Source: Streptomyces sp. V2I9 | GTDB taxonomy: Bacteria; Actinomycetota; Actinomycetes; Streptomycetales; Streptomycetaceae | DNA length: 64,000 bases | Assembly: GCF_030817475.1 (NCBI RefSeq) | Contig: NZ_JAUSZJ010000002.1 | Coordinates: 3,140,001 to 3,204,000, forward strand | Reading direction: 5' to 3' | Shown: positions 28,712 to 36,403 of the stretch, one piece after another | How the letters are laid out: each line of letters begins with the position of its first letter | How positions within the stretch are numbered: the stretch's first letter is position 1 | Program-made: the position numbers and the translations under genes | Notes under the pieces: model-generated | What the model was told of the DNA's origin: nothing | What the model saw: only the letters and a program-made list of their open reading frames with translations | The model's database searches: none

Positions 28712-29317
28712 CTACTGATGCTTGGTGGGTGCGGGCAGCTCCGGCAGCCCGGCGCGGGTGAGTGCGGCGGGGTCGTAGCCGGGCAGGGTGGCGCGGGTGA
28801 TGAGCGCGGTGGCGAGCTGTTCGGCATACGCGGCCCCGGCGCGTGCGGCTTCGATCTGTGCTCCGGCACGGAGGGCTTCGACGCGTTCGACGTGGGCGTG
28901 TTCCTCACGCCGCACGGTGGTGTGCCGTTCGTGGGTGGTGCGGTCGCGGCGGTCGGTGCGCCAGTACCGGGTGGCGATCCCGTACGCCACGGCGGTGGCC
29001 ACGGCCCAGAGCAGGATCGGCAGCGACCACCCGTCGGCGTATCCGGAGACCCCGGCGAGGGCGAGGGCTCCGGAGGTGGCGAACGCGGTCCCCGCGAGGG
29101 CCCCGTCACCGCCCCCGCGACCCGTGGCGGCAAAAGCGCCGGCCGTTGCCGCTCCGGCCGTCAGAACGACCATCAACGCGGCGTTGCCGAAGCTGTGTTC
29201 GGCTCCGTTGGCGTTCCAGATGCGCCCGAAGATCAGCACGGTTGAGGTGGCCACGGCCGGGGCGACCTTGGGGGCGGCGTGGGTGAGCCAGTGGTGCTGG
29301 GTGAGGGGTTCGTTCAT
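28712..29317 (-). CDS. Spd-like membrane protein of the element (unrecognised family)
   Basis: A 201-residue protein. After a hydrophilic start there are four hydrophobic segments (VAPAVATSTVLIFGRIW; AALMVVLTAGAATAGAFAA; ALAGTAFATSGALALAGV; LPILLWAVATAVAYGIA). A charged coiled-coil follows (RRDRTTHERHTTVRREEH and onward) and then a short Pro-rich tail. Size, topology and position next to small membrane genes and tra suggest a plasmid-spread (Spd) role in intramycelial transfer, but I do not recognise the family. The ATG at 29315-29317 has AGGAGG upstream. It starts 11 bp after the stop of the next small gene. Confidence 0.75.
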   Translation of the reverse strand: MNEPLTQHHWLTHAAPKVAPAVATSTVLIFGRIWNANGAEHSFGNAALMVVLTAGAATAGAFAATGRGGGDGALAGTAFATSGALALAGVSGYADGWSLPILLWAVATAVAYGIATRYWRTDRRDRTTHERHTTVRREEHAHVERVEALRAGAQIEAARAGAAYAEQLATALITRATLPGYDPAALTRAGLPELPAPTKHQ

Positions 29318-29328
29318 GACGTTGCCTC

Positions 29329-29517
29329 CTACAGGTCCGGGATGGCGGCGACGACTGCGGCGGTGAGTTCGTTGATGGGGCCGGAGGCTCCGGTGGAGGC
29401 GAGGAAGAACCCGAACATGGCGGCGATGAAGGCGGAGCCCCATCCGAGGGTCTTGGAGCGCAGGAGGAAGAGCAGGACGAGGCCGAACAGGGCGACGAGG
29501 GAGACGGTGAGGGTCAT
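29329..29517 (-). CDS. Small two-helix membrane protein (Spd-like)
   Basis: A 62-residue hydrophobic protein: one helix at LTVSLVALFGLVLLFLLR, a second around WGSAFIAAMFGFFLAST, and a C-terminal segment PINELTAAVVAAIPDL. The ATG at 29515-29517 overlaps the stop of the upstream zinc-ribbon gene (ATGA). Small proteins of this shape cluster near tra in Streptomyces elements and are linked to spread within the mycelium; the assignment is by context. Confidence 0.75.
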   Translation of the reverse strand: MTLTVSLVALFGLVLLFLLRSKTLGWGSAFIAAMFGFFLASTGASGPINELTAAVVAAIPDL

Positions 29518-29813
29518 CGGGACTGTCCCTTCTGGGTGATCTTGAAGGCGGGCTTGTTGGGGGTGTCGGTGCCGTCGCGGTAGAGGCGCAACCACGCGTT
29601 GTAGAGGTGGCGGCCGAAGCGGATGCGCTTGCGCTTGCCCCGGCAGCGGCGGCAGGTCTTGCCGGGCCGGAGGTTGCCGCGCCGGTCGGTCTTGAGGGCG
29701 TAGCCGAAGCCCTTGCACTTGCGGCAGTCCCCGAACGGGCTGGCCGCGCACAGACTGGCGTAACTGAGGGTGACTATGATCAGGCAGGCGCTAGCAAGGA
29801 GGACGGGGGTCAT
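29514..29813 (-). CDS. Small membrane-anchored protein with a four-cysteine zinc ribbon
   Basis: A 99-residue protein with one N-terminal helix (TPVLLASACLIIVTLSYASL), then CRKCKGFGYAL ... GKTCRRCRGKRKR, two CxxC pairs 17-20 residues apart that resemble a DnaJ-type zinc ribbon, and a basic tail ending NKPAFKITQKG. Likely membrane-tethered and nucleic-acid or protein binding, with a role in transfer inferred from context. First gene of the 29813-28712 cluster; the stop overlaps the next start. Confidence 0.74.
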   Translation of the reverse strand: MTPVLLASACLIIVTLSYASLCAASPFGDCRKCKGFGYALKTDRRGNLRPGKTCRRCRGKRKRIRFGRHLYNAWLRLYRDGTDTPNKPAFKITQKGQSR

Positions 29814-29857
29814 GGGGTGCCTTCCAGCCGGGGTTCCGGGTGTTTGCACAGGTGGGG

Positions 29858-29945
29858 TGCTAGGTGCGAGATCGCTGATGGGGGCGGGTGCGGGGTGCTA
29901 GCTGGGGTGCTAGACCTAGCAGCGGTGGCTGCTAGGCCTAGCAGC
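29858..29945. promoter_or_regulatory. CTAG-rich operator-like cluster between tra and the spd-like genes
   Basis: GTGCTAG occurs at 29858-29864, 29895-29901 and 29907-29913. GCTAGACCTAGC is at 29909-29920, and a perfect 18-bp palindrome GCTGCTAGGCCTAGCAGC at 29928-29945. CTAG is normally scarce in Streptomyces DNA, so six in under 100 bp is striking. The GCTAG core recurs in the promoter of the element's GntR gene. Probable binding region for that repressor, upstream of the 29813-28712 operon. Confidence 0.6.
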
Positions 29946-29953
29946 GCCCCAGG

Positions 29954-32125
29954 TCAGCTCCCGGACCGACTTCCGTCACGCACCGTGATTGCTTTGGTGA
30001 TGTCGGCGCGGACGATGCCTCGGCGGGTGGTGCCCTTGCCCTTGTCGCTGGTGCCCCAGACGTCCTGTGCGGTGACGCCGTGGGGCTTGAGGTTCGAGGT
30101 GACCGTCTCGGCCTTCCACCCGGTGTAGACCTCGGGGCGCAGGGCGGTGAGGCGGGCGGCGATCTTCTCGTTCCACACCTTGTCCTCGTCGGCCGGCACA
30201 ACCTTGAGGATGTCGGCGAGGAGGTCGAAGGAGGCTTCCCCGTTCTCCGGCTGCTGGCCGATGGCGTGGCCGGTGAGGTTGCCGTACTCCTCGCGCATCT
30301 TCCGGGCCCTGGCCACGACCTTCTCCGCGCCGACCGCGTCCACGAACGCGGACGCGACGATGCGGGGGTCGTCGCCCTCACCGGCCATCCAGCAGATGCC
30401 ACGGTCGGTGCGGGAGAACATCGTGGCCCGGTATCCGGCCTTGTACATCGAGGTTCCCAGCACCATGTCGTTGGCGGGCTGACCCATGACCTTGAGGCAG
30501 AACCGCAGCACGGCGTTCGCTGAGATGCCGGTGGGCAGCGACTTCGCGTCGGGGCGCTGGGTGCCGAACAGCATCGTCATCCCCAGCGCCGGGCCGCGCT
30601 TGCCCAGGTCGGTGCAGATCTCCTCGATCTCCGGCCCGTACTTGTCGTGCTCGAAGGGGACTTGGCACTCGTCGAACCCGGCCACGATCGGGTGCAGCCC
30701 CAACGTCTTGTCGTTCGCCAGGGCCGGGGTGACCTTGGACTCCGGGCAGCGCGAGCGCGGCAGGGACTTGATGACCTTCGCCCTGCGCCGGAGTTCCGCC
30801 CGCAGCTCCCGTAGGGACTCCAGGACGTAGAGGATGTCCTCGTCCTCGTCACCGGCCCGGTAGCGGTGGCAGACCGGTTCCAGGGCCCCGAAGTCGCCGG
30901 TGCCCTTGAAGTCGAACGCGTACAGCTCCGCACGCGGGTCCAGAGCGGCGATGAGCAGGAACAGCCGCATCAGGAACGTCTTGCCCATGCGCGGGATGGA
31001 CCCGACGATGACCGAGGCGAACATCAGGGTCACCGCCACGTCGCCCATGCGCTGGTCGTTGCCGAACACGACCGGCTTGAACAGGTCCACGCTGCCGGAC
31101 TTCAGCAGTGGCCAGGCCGGTTTGGTGGTCTCGTTCATGGGCTTGTCGCCCACCCACAGGATCAGCCTGCCCTCGTGCTCCGTGGGGTCGGAGGAGGGCC
31201 ACACACAGCCGACCTTGCGGCGCAGACCGGAGGCGAGCGGCTTGCGAGCTTCCATGATGTCCTCCGGGGTGACACCCCACGGAAGGTCCAGGTCAGCGCG
31301 GTATCCGGGACCGTCACGGGTGATCTCGGAGGTGAAGCGCATCCCGTTCATGTCGCCGCCCTTCTTGATGGCGGCCGACAGCTTCACGTTGCCGATGTTG
31401 TCCAGGGCGCGCAGCACGATCGGCCCGGTGAGCTTCTGCAACTCGGTCTTCAGCACGGCCGGGCCGATGACCGGCTGATCCTGCGGTGAGCCCCAGTACC
31501 CGGCGACCAGCACCGCAGCCGACCCCAGCACCACCAGCAGCGCCGGGGCCATGACATACAGGGTCAAGGCCAGGCCGGTACCGAAGACGATGGAGACCAG
31601 CGTCACGAACGACCGAAGCCTCACCCGCCGGTCCCGCTGCCGCGACAGCTTCAGGTACTCGGCGGTGTTCTCCTTGTAGACCTCGTACGCCCGCAGGGGC
31701 GCGGCCTCGGCGTCCCACATCCACCGGTTGGTCTCCTTCAGCAGCCGGGCCGCACCCTGCGGGGCACGCAGACCGAGCTGGAGTGCGTACCAGGGGGTGC
31801 GGATGCCGTGGAAGGCGGTGGCGTAGAACGCGTTCGACGCGGCGCGCTGGGTGGTCGAGACGAACCCCGGCTTCGAGGTCAGCCAACTCGGCAGGATCGG
31901 CAGCCGCTTGAAGGTGGTGATACCCGGGTCGGGCAGGGTGGGCGAGTCGACCGGTCGAAGCCGCGGGGACTCCTCGTCGTCGTCCGCCTCGGCCGGCGGG
32001 GCGGGAACGGCTGCTTCGGCCGGTTCCGGGGCGGGGGTGGTGGGGCGTTTGGTGGTGATGTCGAAGACTTCGGCGTCGGGACGCTCGGGCGCTTCGGCCT
32101 GTCCGGTGACATGCGTGTCAGACAC
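29954..32125 (-). CDS. FtsK/SpoIIIE-like conjugative DNA translocase (Tra)
   Basis: A 723-residue protein that, by analogy with TraSA/TraB, moves double-stranded element DNA between mycelia on its own. It has an acidic Pro/Glu-rich N-terminus (1-75), a membrane segment near 170-210 (SFVTLVSIVFGTGLALTLYV onward), and a motor domain with Walker A SIPRMGKTFLM near 378. Walker B HPIVAGFDECQ lies near 478, with the FtsK-type FGTQRPDAKSLPTGI sensor segment after it. The C-terminal 100 residues (ADEDKVWNEKIAARLTAL onward) look like a winged-helix DNA-recognition end. GTG start at 32123-32125 with GGAG 12 bp upstream. Confidence 0.92.
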   Translation of the reverse strand: MSDTHVTGQAEAPERPDAEVFDITTKRPTTPAPEPAEAAVPAPPAEADDDEESPRLRPVDSPTLPDPGITTFKRLPILPSWLTSKPGFVSTTQRAASNAFYATAFHGIRTPWYALQLGLRAPQGAARLLKETNRWMWDAEAAPLRAYEVYKENTAEYLKLSRQRDRRVRLRSFVTLVSIVFGTGLALTLYVMAPALLVVLGSAAVLVAGYWGSPQDQPVIGPAVLKTELQKLTGPIVLRALDNIGNVKLSAAIKKGGDMNGMRFTSEITRDGPGYRADLDLPWGVTPEDIMEARKPLASGLRRKVGCVWPSSDPTEHEGRLILWVGDKPMNETTKPAWPLLKSGSVDLFKPVVFGNDQRMGDVAVTLMFASVIVGSIPRMGKTFLMRLFLLIAALDPRAELYAFDFKGTGDFGALEPVCHRYRAGDEDEDILYVLESLRELRAELRRRAKVIKSLPRSRCPESKVTPALANDKTLGLHPIVAGFDECQVPFEHDKYGPEIEEICTDLGKRGPALGMTMLFGTQRPDAKSLPTGISANAVLRFCLKVMGQPANDMVLGTSMYKAGYRATMFSRTDRGICWMAGEGDDPRIVASAFVDAVGAEKVVARARKMREEYGNLTGHAIGQQPENGEASFDLLADILKVVPADEDKVWNEKIAARLTALRPEVYTGWKAETVTSNLKPHGVTAQDVWGTSDKGKGTTRRGIVRADITKAITVRDGSRSGS

Positions 32126-32152
32126 GGTGAGTCCGTTCTCCAGGGTGGGGGT

Positions 32153-32188
32153 GGGCCCGGACGACGGGGCGGGGAGCCGTCCGGGCCC
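32153..32188 (-). other. Hairpin in the tra leader
   Basis: A perfect 11-bp stem, GGGCCCGGACG (32153-32163) and CGTCCGGGCCC (32178-32188), between the zinc-binding RRQRL-type gene and tra. Its position mirrors the other leader hairpins of the element, but the loop is different. No U tract, so attenuation or mRNA stability is as likely as termination. Confidence 0.55.
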
Positions 32189-32210
32189 GAGGGGCGGGGA
32201 TCGCGTCGGG

Positions 32211-32600
32211 TCAGGCGGCGAGCTGCGGGGAATCCGCGCAGGTCACGCACATGCCGAGCGAGGTGGGGATGCGGTATCCGGCATCGGTGCGGCACTCAGG
32301 GCAGACCTGCCGTGCGGTGTTCGCCTTGGCGAGGGCCGCCCATTTGGCCGGCGTCATCGGCCGGACCGTCTTGGCCAGGTCGATCCGGTAGAGGTAGGCG
32401 ACGCGGACGGGGCTGGTGCCCTTGCGCCAGTAGCGGCGCGAGTACCACAGGACCTGTGCGGCGATGTCCTGCCCACCGGGCCGGAGCCCCACGGCCCTGA
32501 GCTGGCGGCGCGTGGCATAGCCATCCGGGGCCATGCGCCACGGGAACGTGGGCAGCCCGTAGCGGGAACCGGCCGGGTCGTAGAAGCGGTGGCCGCCCAT
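32211..32600 (-). CDS. RRQRL-motif zinc-binding protein (AICE accessory)
   Basis: A 129-residue protein typical of Streptomyces elements: FYDPAGSRYGLPTFPWRMAP, then ATRRQLRAVGLRPGGQDIAA (the RRQ-L motif), a basic central part, LYRIDLAKTVRPMTPAKWAA, and a zinc site CPEC ... CVTC at the C-terminus. Its precise function is unknown; it always travels with tra and DUF2637 genes in my recollection. The ATG at 32598-32600 touches the stop of the upstream DUF2637 gene. Confidence 0.8.
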   Translation of the reverse strand: MGGHRFYDPAGSRYGLPTFPWRMAPDGYATRRQLRAVGLRPGGQDIAAQVLWYSRRYWRKGTSPVRVAYLYRIDLAKTVRPMTPAKWAALAKANTARQVCPECRTDAGYRIPTSLGMCVTCADSPQLAA

Positions 32601-33496
32601 CAGGCGGCCTCCGCCTCAACCACCACCCGTGCGGCCCGCTCCGACTTCAGCGCGTCCCGCAGGAGGCGGCCGTTGGCCGACGAGGTACGGACCGCCTTGC
32701 GGATCGCCTCGGCCGTCAGCTTCTCGTCGGGCCAGTCGGCCGTTGCCGACCGCGCCTCGGCCAGCAGCTCATCCGGGGTGCGGGTCGGCCGGGGCGTACG
32801 GGCCGCCTGCGGTACCCGACCGGTCGCCCGGCGCGGACCCGACTCGGCAGAGGCCACCGGCCGCAGCACGGGCGGCTCAGCCGACTTCACCGGCTCGACT
32901 TCCGCGACCGGTCCGCCCACCGGCTCCGGGGCGACCACCGGGGCCGGGTCGGTCGACTGGGGGGCCGGGGACTCGGCCACGGCGGGAGGGGCCTCGGGGG
33001 CCGACTCTTGCAGGTCAGAACCCAACCGATTTGTTAGTGATTGCTGGGTTTCGTCCCGATCTGCACTGCGGGTGGTCCGGTGGTGCAGGACCTTGGCGAC
33101 GAGGTCGGAGCCGAAGAAGATGGCCCCGACCGGAAGAGAGGTTGCCAGGAGGACGAGGGCCCAGTTGGCGGGAGCCCAGTCGGCCAACTGCATCCGGGCC
33201 TCGCCGCCGCGCAGTGCGGGCACCAGGCCGTGCACGTAGTTGAGAACGAGGGACGCGGCGGTGTATCCCGCCAGGACCCGCAGGGCGAAGGTGCGGTCCT
33301 TGCCGGTGAGGACGAGGGTGGCGACGAGGGCCAGGGCCATCAGGCCGTCCACCACGAACGGGTAGAGGAAGGCTGCGGTGTCGTCGGCTCCGACCGTGCG
33401 GGCCACGTCGTGCTGTGCGTTCCACGAGACGCGGAAGGCCATACCGACCACGGCGACCAGAGCGGCGACCAGCAGGGACTTGGCGAAGCGGTTCAT
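32600..33496 (-). CDS. DUF2637-domain membrane protein
   Basis: A 298-residue protein. Four helices in the first 135 residues (SLLVAALVAVVGMAFRV; AAFLYPFVVDGLMALALVATLVL; LRVLAGYTAASLVLNYVHG; NWALVLLATSLPVGAIFFGSD) make the DUF2637 domain common in actinobacterial mobile elements. The cytosolic half is Pro/Ala-rich and ends in a helical segment (DELLAEARSATADWPDEKL, then AIRKAVRTSSANGRLLRDAL) that looks like a helix-turn-helix. Role in transfer or DNA sensing is not established. The ATG at 33494-33496 overlaps the GGDEF gene stop. Confidence 0.83.
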   Translation of the reverse strand: MNRFAKSLLVAALVAVVGMAFRVSWNAQHDVARTVGADDTAAFLYPFVVDGLMALALVATLVLTGKDRTFALRVLAGYTAASLVLNYVHGLVPALRGGEARMQLADWAPANWALVLLATSLPVGAIFFGSDLVAKVLHHRTTRSADRDETQQSLTNRLGSDLQESAPEAPPAVAESPAPQSTDPAPVVAPEPVGGPVAEVEPVKSAEPPVLRPVASAESGPRRATGRVPQAARTPRPTRTPDELLAEARSATADWPDEKLTAEAIRKAVRTSSANGRLLRDALKSERAARVVVEAEAA

Positions 33497-34164
33497 GCTG
33501 CCGCCCCCGTCCCGCTCGTGGTGCCGGGGCGGCCCTCGCGGCGACCGTTGACCGTCCGCAGCCCGGGGGCCGAACCGGGCGCCGGAGCGATGCTCCAACC
33601 CCCGCCATTCTGCTTGGTCCGGTACATCCGCTCATCCGCCCGGCGCAGCAGCACCGACAGCTCCTGGGCAGGACCCTCGGGGGCGTCGCTGGAAAGCGCG
33701 GCACCGATCGAGGCACCGACCATGAGGTCGTGTCCGTCGTGGCGCAGGGGGGCAGTGATCTCGCCGTGGAGACCTCCCAGCAGCCACGGCAGGGCGGCCG
33801 GGTCGGGCAGGGCGACAGCGGCGGCGAACTCATCGCCCCCGATCCGCCCCGCAACCGAGCGACGGTGGCCGCTGAGCGCGTCAGCGAAGCTCGCTCCGGT
33901 GGCCCGGATCACGGCGTCTCCCGCCGCGTGGCCGTGGGTGTCGTTGGCCGCCTTGAAGCCGTCCAGGTCCACCAGGACCACGGCGACGTGCGGGTGTCGG
34001 GCGAGGAGGCGCGTTGCCTGCTCCTCGAACGCGTCCCGCGTCCACAGGTTCGACAGCGGGTCGCGGCGGGCGATTTCGAACCGGCGGTGCATCCGAAGGC
34101 CGTGCACGGCCCACCCGGAGGCGAGCGGCAGAGCGGCGGACAGCGCGGTCAGGGCGTGGCTCAT
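33493..34164 (-). CDS. GGDEF protein, probable diguanylate cyclase
   Basis: A 223-residue protein with one N-terminal hydrophobic segment (about 4-22) and a GGDEF domain. LVDLDGFKAANDTHGHAAGD (64-83) holds the metal-binding Asp and the base-binding residues, and RIGGDEF places the catalytic GGDEF at 109-113, both intact. The RxxD product-inhibition site expected nine residues before GGDEF is missing (HRRS). It should make cyclic di-GMP, which in Streptomyces controls development through BldD, so the element may influence host differentiation or coordinate transfer. Overlaps both neighbours by four bases. Confidence 0.9.
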   Translation of the reverse strand: MSHALTALSAALPLASGWAVHGLRMHRRFEIARRDPLSNLWTRDAFEEQATRLLARHPHVAVVLVDLDGFKAANDTHGHAAGDAVIRATGASFADALSGHRRSVAGRIGGDEFAAAVALPDPAALPWLLGGLHGEITAPLRHDGHDLMVGASIGAALSSDAPEGPAQELSVLLRRADERMYRTKQNGGGWSIAPAPGSAPGLRTVNGRREGRPGTTSGTGAAA

Positions 34165-34478
34165 GCCGCTTCCCCCGCCCCGGTGAAACGGCCGGCGGAC
34201 TGGGCGGCGCGCAGGAAGGGGACGGTGCGGGTCAGCGCGTCGGCGTAGAGCGCGTCCCACGCGGCGATCTCGTCGCCGCCCTCCCCCTCGGCGGCCAGCT
34301 CCTTGATGACCTCGCGGGCCACGTCCAGACGGGCGGCGCGCTCCTCGGGGGACTCGTGGGTGAGCGGGCCCCGGAACAGGTCACGGTCCAGACCGAGAGG
34401 CAACTCATCGAATCCGAGGGCCATTTCCTCGAACTCGGCGGGGCTGAGCACCTGGTGGGTGCCGATGTACGTACGCAT
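34161..34478 (-). CDS. Small acidic protein of the element, function unknown
   Basis: A 105-residue soluble protein, MRTYIGTHQVLSPAEFEEMA followed by acidic helices (SPEERAARLDVAREVIKELA, EGEGGDEIAAWDALYADALT). No family recognised; it has no cysteines or obvious catalytic motif. The ATG at 34476-34478 has CAGGAG upstream and is preceded by copy 2 of the conserved leader hairpin. It overlaps the GGDEF gene start (ATGA), so the two are made together and may interact. Confidence 0.75.
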   Translation of the reverse strand: MRTYIGTHQVLSPAEFEEMALGFDELPLGLDRDLFRGPLTHESPEERAARLDVAREVIKELAAEGEGGDEIAAWDALYADALTRTVPFLRAAQSAGRFTGAGEAA

Positions 34479-34495
34479 GGTGGATCTCCTGAGAG

Positions 34496-34551
34496 GCGAA
34501 GGGACGGGGAGCCGGGGCGGTTGCGGTCTTGTGGTGAGAGGCGACCGCCCC
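34496..34551 (-). promoter_or_regulatory. Leader hairpin element, copy 2
   Basis: GCGAAGGGAC (34496-34505), left arm GGGGCGGTTGC (34514-34524), 16-nt loop identical to copy 1, right arm GCGACCGCCCC (34541-34551). It sits in the 89-bp gap between the 35038-34568 gene and the 34478-34161 gene, just before the latter's ribosome binding site. Confidence 0.75.
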
Positions 34552-34567
34552 GGGCGAGAGAGATGGT

Positions 34568-35038
34568 TCAGACGGTGGCGATGATCAGCGAGGCGACCAG
34601 AAGCCACAGGTGGTGGAAGGACTGATCCAGGGCGTAGGCCCCGGTGCCCAAGTGCGCGGCGGGCTTGCCCTCGGCGGTGACCGGTGCGAGGGAGTGGGCG
34701 GGTGTACCCAGTCCGTAGAACTCGGACTGCCCCAGGGCCTTGGCCAGGCGGGCAAGGGTGGTGCGGCGGTCCGCCCACCAGTGCGTGACCGCGTCCAGCC
34801 CCAAACCCAGCACGAGGCCGAGGAGAGACAGGTCCAGCCCCAGCAGCCAGGCCACGGGCAGCAGAACGGCGAGCTTGGTGGCGGTCAGCGAGGCGACGTG
34901 CCGGGCGTCGGCCAGGCGGCCGACCCATCCGGGCTTGCCCTTGGTGGCCGACTGGTGCGAGGTCTGCACCCAGTGATCACCCACACTGTGGGCGACGTAC
35001 AGGGCGACGAAAACAGCGGCGAACGTAGCAGCATCCAT
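34568..35038 (-). CDS. DUF3307-like membrane protein of the element
   Basis: A 156-residue protein with about four helices: ATFAAVFVALYVAHSVGDHW, VASLTATKLAVLLPVAWLL, LSLLGLVLGLGLDAVTHWWA, and DQSFHHLWLLVASLIIATV. The paired His/Asp motifs (AHSVGDHWVQTSHQ, LDAVTHWWADRR, ALDQSFHHLWL) match the pattern of the DUF3307 family. A metal-dependent role is possible but unproven. The ATG at 35036-35038 is preceded by copy 3 of the leader hairpin. First gene of the long minus-strand transfer/replication block. Confidence 0.72.
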   Translation of the reverse strand: MDAATFAAVFVALYVAHSVGDHWVQTSHQSATKGKPGWVGRLADARHVASLTATKLAVLLPVAWLLGLDLSLLGLVLGLGLDAVTHWWADRRTTLARLAKALGQSEFYGLGTPAHSLAPVTAEGKPAAHLGTGAYALDQSFHHLWLLVASLIIATV

Positions 35039-35058
35039 GCGGGACTCCCTGATGCGAG

Positions 35059-35115
35059 GCGAAGGGACAGAAGCCGGGGCGGGTCGTGGTCCTGTGGTGA
35101 GAGACGACCCGCCCC
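35059..35115 (-). promoter_or_regulatory. Leader hairpin element, copy 3
   Basis: GCGAAGGGAC (35059-35068), left arm GGGGCGGGTCGT (35076-35087), loop GGTCCTGTGGTGAGAG, right arm ACGACCCGCCCC (35104-35115). Compared with copy 1 the stem gains one pair and the closing C-G pair is T-A, while the loop changes at one base only. It precedes the 35038 start. Confidence 0.75.
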
Positions 35116-35536
35116 GGGGTGGAACCCGTAACTTCCGGCTCCCCTCAGCCCCGCCCGTACAGCCGAAGCGGCCGGACGGACAGGGGAGGCAACCGGCGCA
35201 GCAGAGGCGCTGCGAACAGGAAGGGGTTGCGCTGCACATCACGCGGAGACCCGCGTGGCCGCCTACTTGGCCGAGGAGAGGCGGCGTGATCCCCATTCAG
35301 TTGTCAAAGATCAGCAGCTCCGAGATGAGTGCGGTAACCCTCGATCGAGGGCTCCCGTTCACACGGGACTCACCAAGCGCTGATGGGCGCAGAACTGAGT
35401 AGAACCGTCCGACTCGGCCTGACCAACCTGGCTAGCCCGGTTCAGATGAGAACAACGTAGCCATCCTGGCTAGTCACGTCAACACCTGGCTAGGTTGGCT
35501 GTCCTAATCGGCTCAGGAGGTCGTAGCATCGAGGGC
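35116..35536. other. Divergent promoter region of the element's regulator and transfer block
   Basis: About 420 bp without a convincing gene between the minus-strand block (first start 35038) and the plus-strand GntR gene. The right part holds three CCTGGCTAG repeats; the left part is GC-rich and merges with leader hairpin copy 3. The promoters of both transcripts must be here. Confidence 0.55.
35427..35493 (+). promoter_or_regulatory. Three CCTGGCTAG repeats in the gntR promoter (putative operator)
   Basis: Exact 9-bp direct repeats at 35427-35435, 35465-35473 and 35485-35493, the last 44 bp before the GntR start. Repeat spacing is 38 and 20 bp. By analogy with KorSA of pSAM2, a GntR-family repressor that acts on its own promoter, these are likely autoregulatory sites. 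Confidence 0.65.
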
Positions 35537-36403
35537 ATGACCTTCACTCCCGAAGCACTGGACCCGGACGACGCCCGGCCGCCGTACGAGCAGGTGGCGA
35601 GCAGTCTGAGCGCCGCCATCAGGACTCGGAAGCTGGGCCCCGGAGAGAAGATTCCGTCTCAGAAGGAACTGACGGAGGCATATGGATTCGCCCGCGCCAC
35701 GATCCAACGGGCTCTCCGAGAGCTGGAAGACGAGGGGCTGATCGTCTCTCGTAAGGGCAGCGGCGTGTTCGTGCGGAACCGCACCGAACGGCCGGCGGGT
35801 CTTCGGCCGTACGTCGAGCAAGCTTTCGCCAGCCAGAACGTGTCGATTGACTTCGCAGGCTTCTCTAGCGAGACGCTCCACGGGGCACTTCAGGAGCCGA
35901 TCGACAAGATCCGCGTGGGGCGTCTGACTCCGTCAACCATCAACATCCGCATCCTGGTGCCAGACATGTCGGTGCCCCAGGCCGCGCCTGTTCGGCGAGA
36001 GGACGGTAGCGATGACCCCCGGCTCCGGGCCCGGATGCACGACATGATGGTGAGCTTCACTCGGAGCATCGCCAACACGATGCATGAACTCAGCGTGCTC
36101 GGGCTGGTCAGCGAAGCGAAGGTCAGCGTGCGCGTCCACAGCGGCACGCAGTTCTTCAAGCTCTACCTGATCAACCAGGACGACGCCTTTTTCGGGTACT
36201 ACCCGATCCGCCCGAACAAGGTCGTCACGCAAGGGGAGGCCATAGAGATCTATGACCTCGTCGGGGCGGATGCCACGCTGTTCCACTACTCGATGAACGA
36301 GGGGGAGTCGTCCAGTGGTGCTCAGCAGGTGAGCCAGGCCCGTATGTGGTTTGACAGCGTGTGGGAGACCATCGGGAGGGACTTTGACCCGGATGGAAAG
36401 TAA
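35537..36403 (+). CDS. GntR-family transcriptional regulator (KorSA-like)
   Basis: A 288-residue regulator. The winged helix is at about 10-80: PPYEQVASSLSAAIRTRKLG, GEKIPSQKELTEAYGFARAT, IQRALRELEDEGLIVSRKGSGVFV. The C-terminal 190 residues are not a standard UTRA domain; they include VSVRVHSGTQFFKLYLINQD, FFGYYPIRPNKVV and WFDSVWETIGRDFD, a pattern seen in GntR regulators of actinomycete elements. The start ATG at 35537 is preferred on family grounds, although GGAGG lies a rather distant 16 bp upstream. It overlaps the HAD gene. Probably represses transfer and replication genes and itself. Confidence 0.85.
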   Translation: MTFTPEALDPDDARPPYEQVASSLSAAIRTRKLGPGEKIPSQKELTEAYGFARATIQRALRELEDEGLIVSRKGSGVFVRNRTERPAGLRPYVEQAFASQNVSIDFAGFSSETLHGALQEPIDKIRVGRLTPSTINIRILVPDMSVPQAAPVRREDGSDDPRLRARMHDMMVSFTRSIANTMHELSVLGLVSEAKVSVRVHSGTQFFKLYLINQDDAFFGYYPIRPNKVVTQGEAIEIYDLVGADATLFHYSMNEGESSSGAQQVSQARMWFDSVWETIGRDFDPDGK

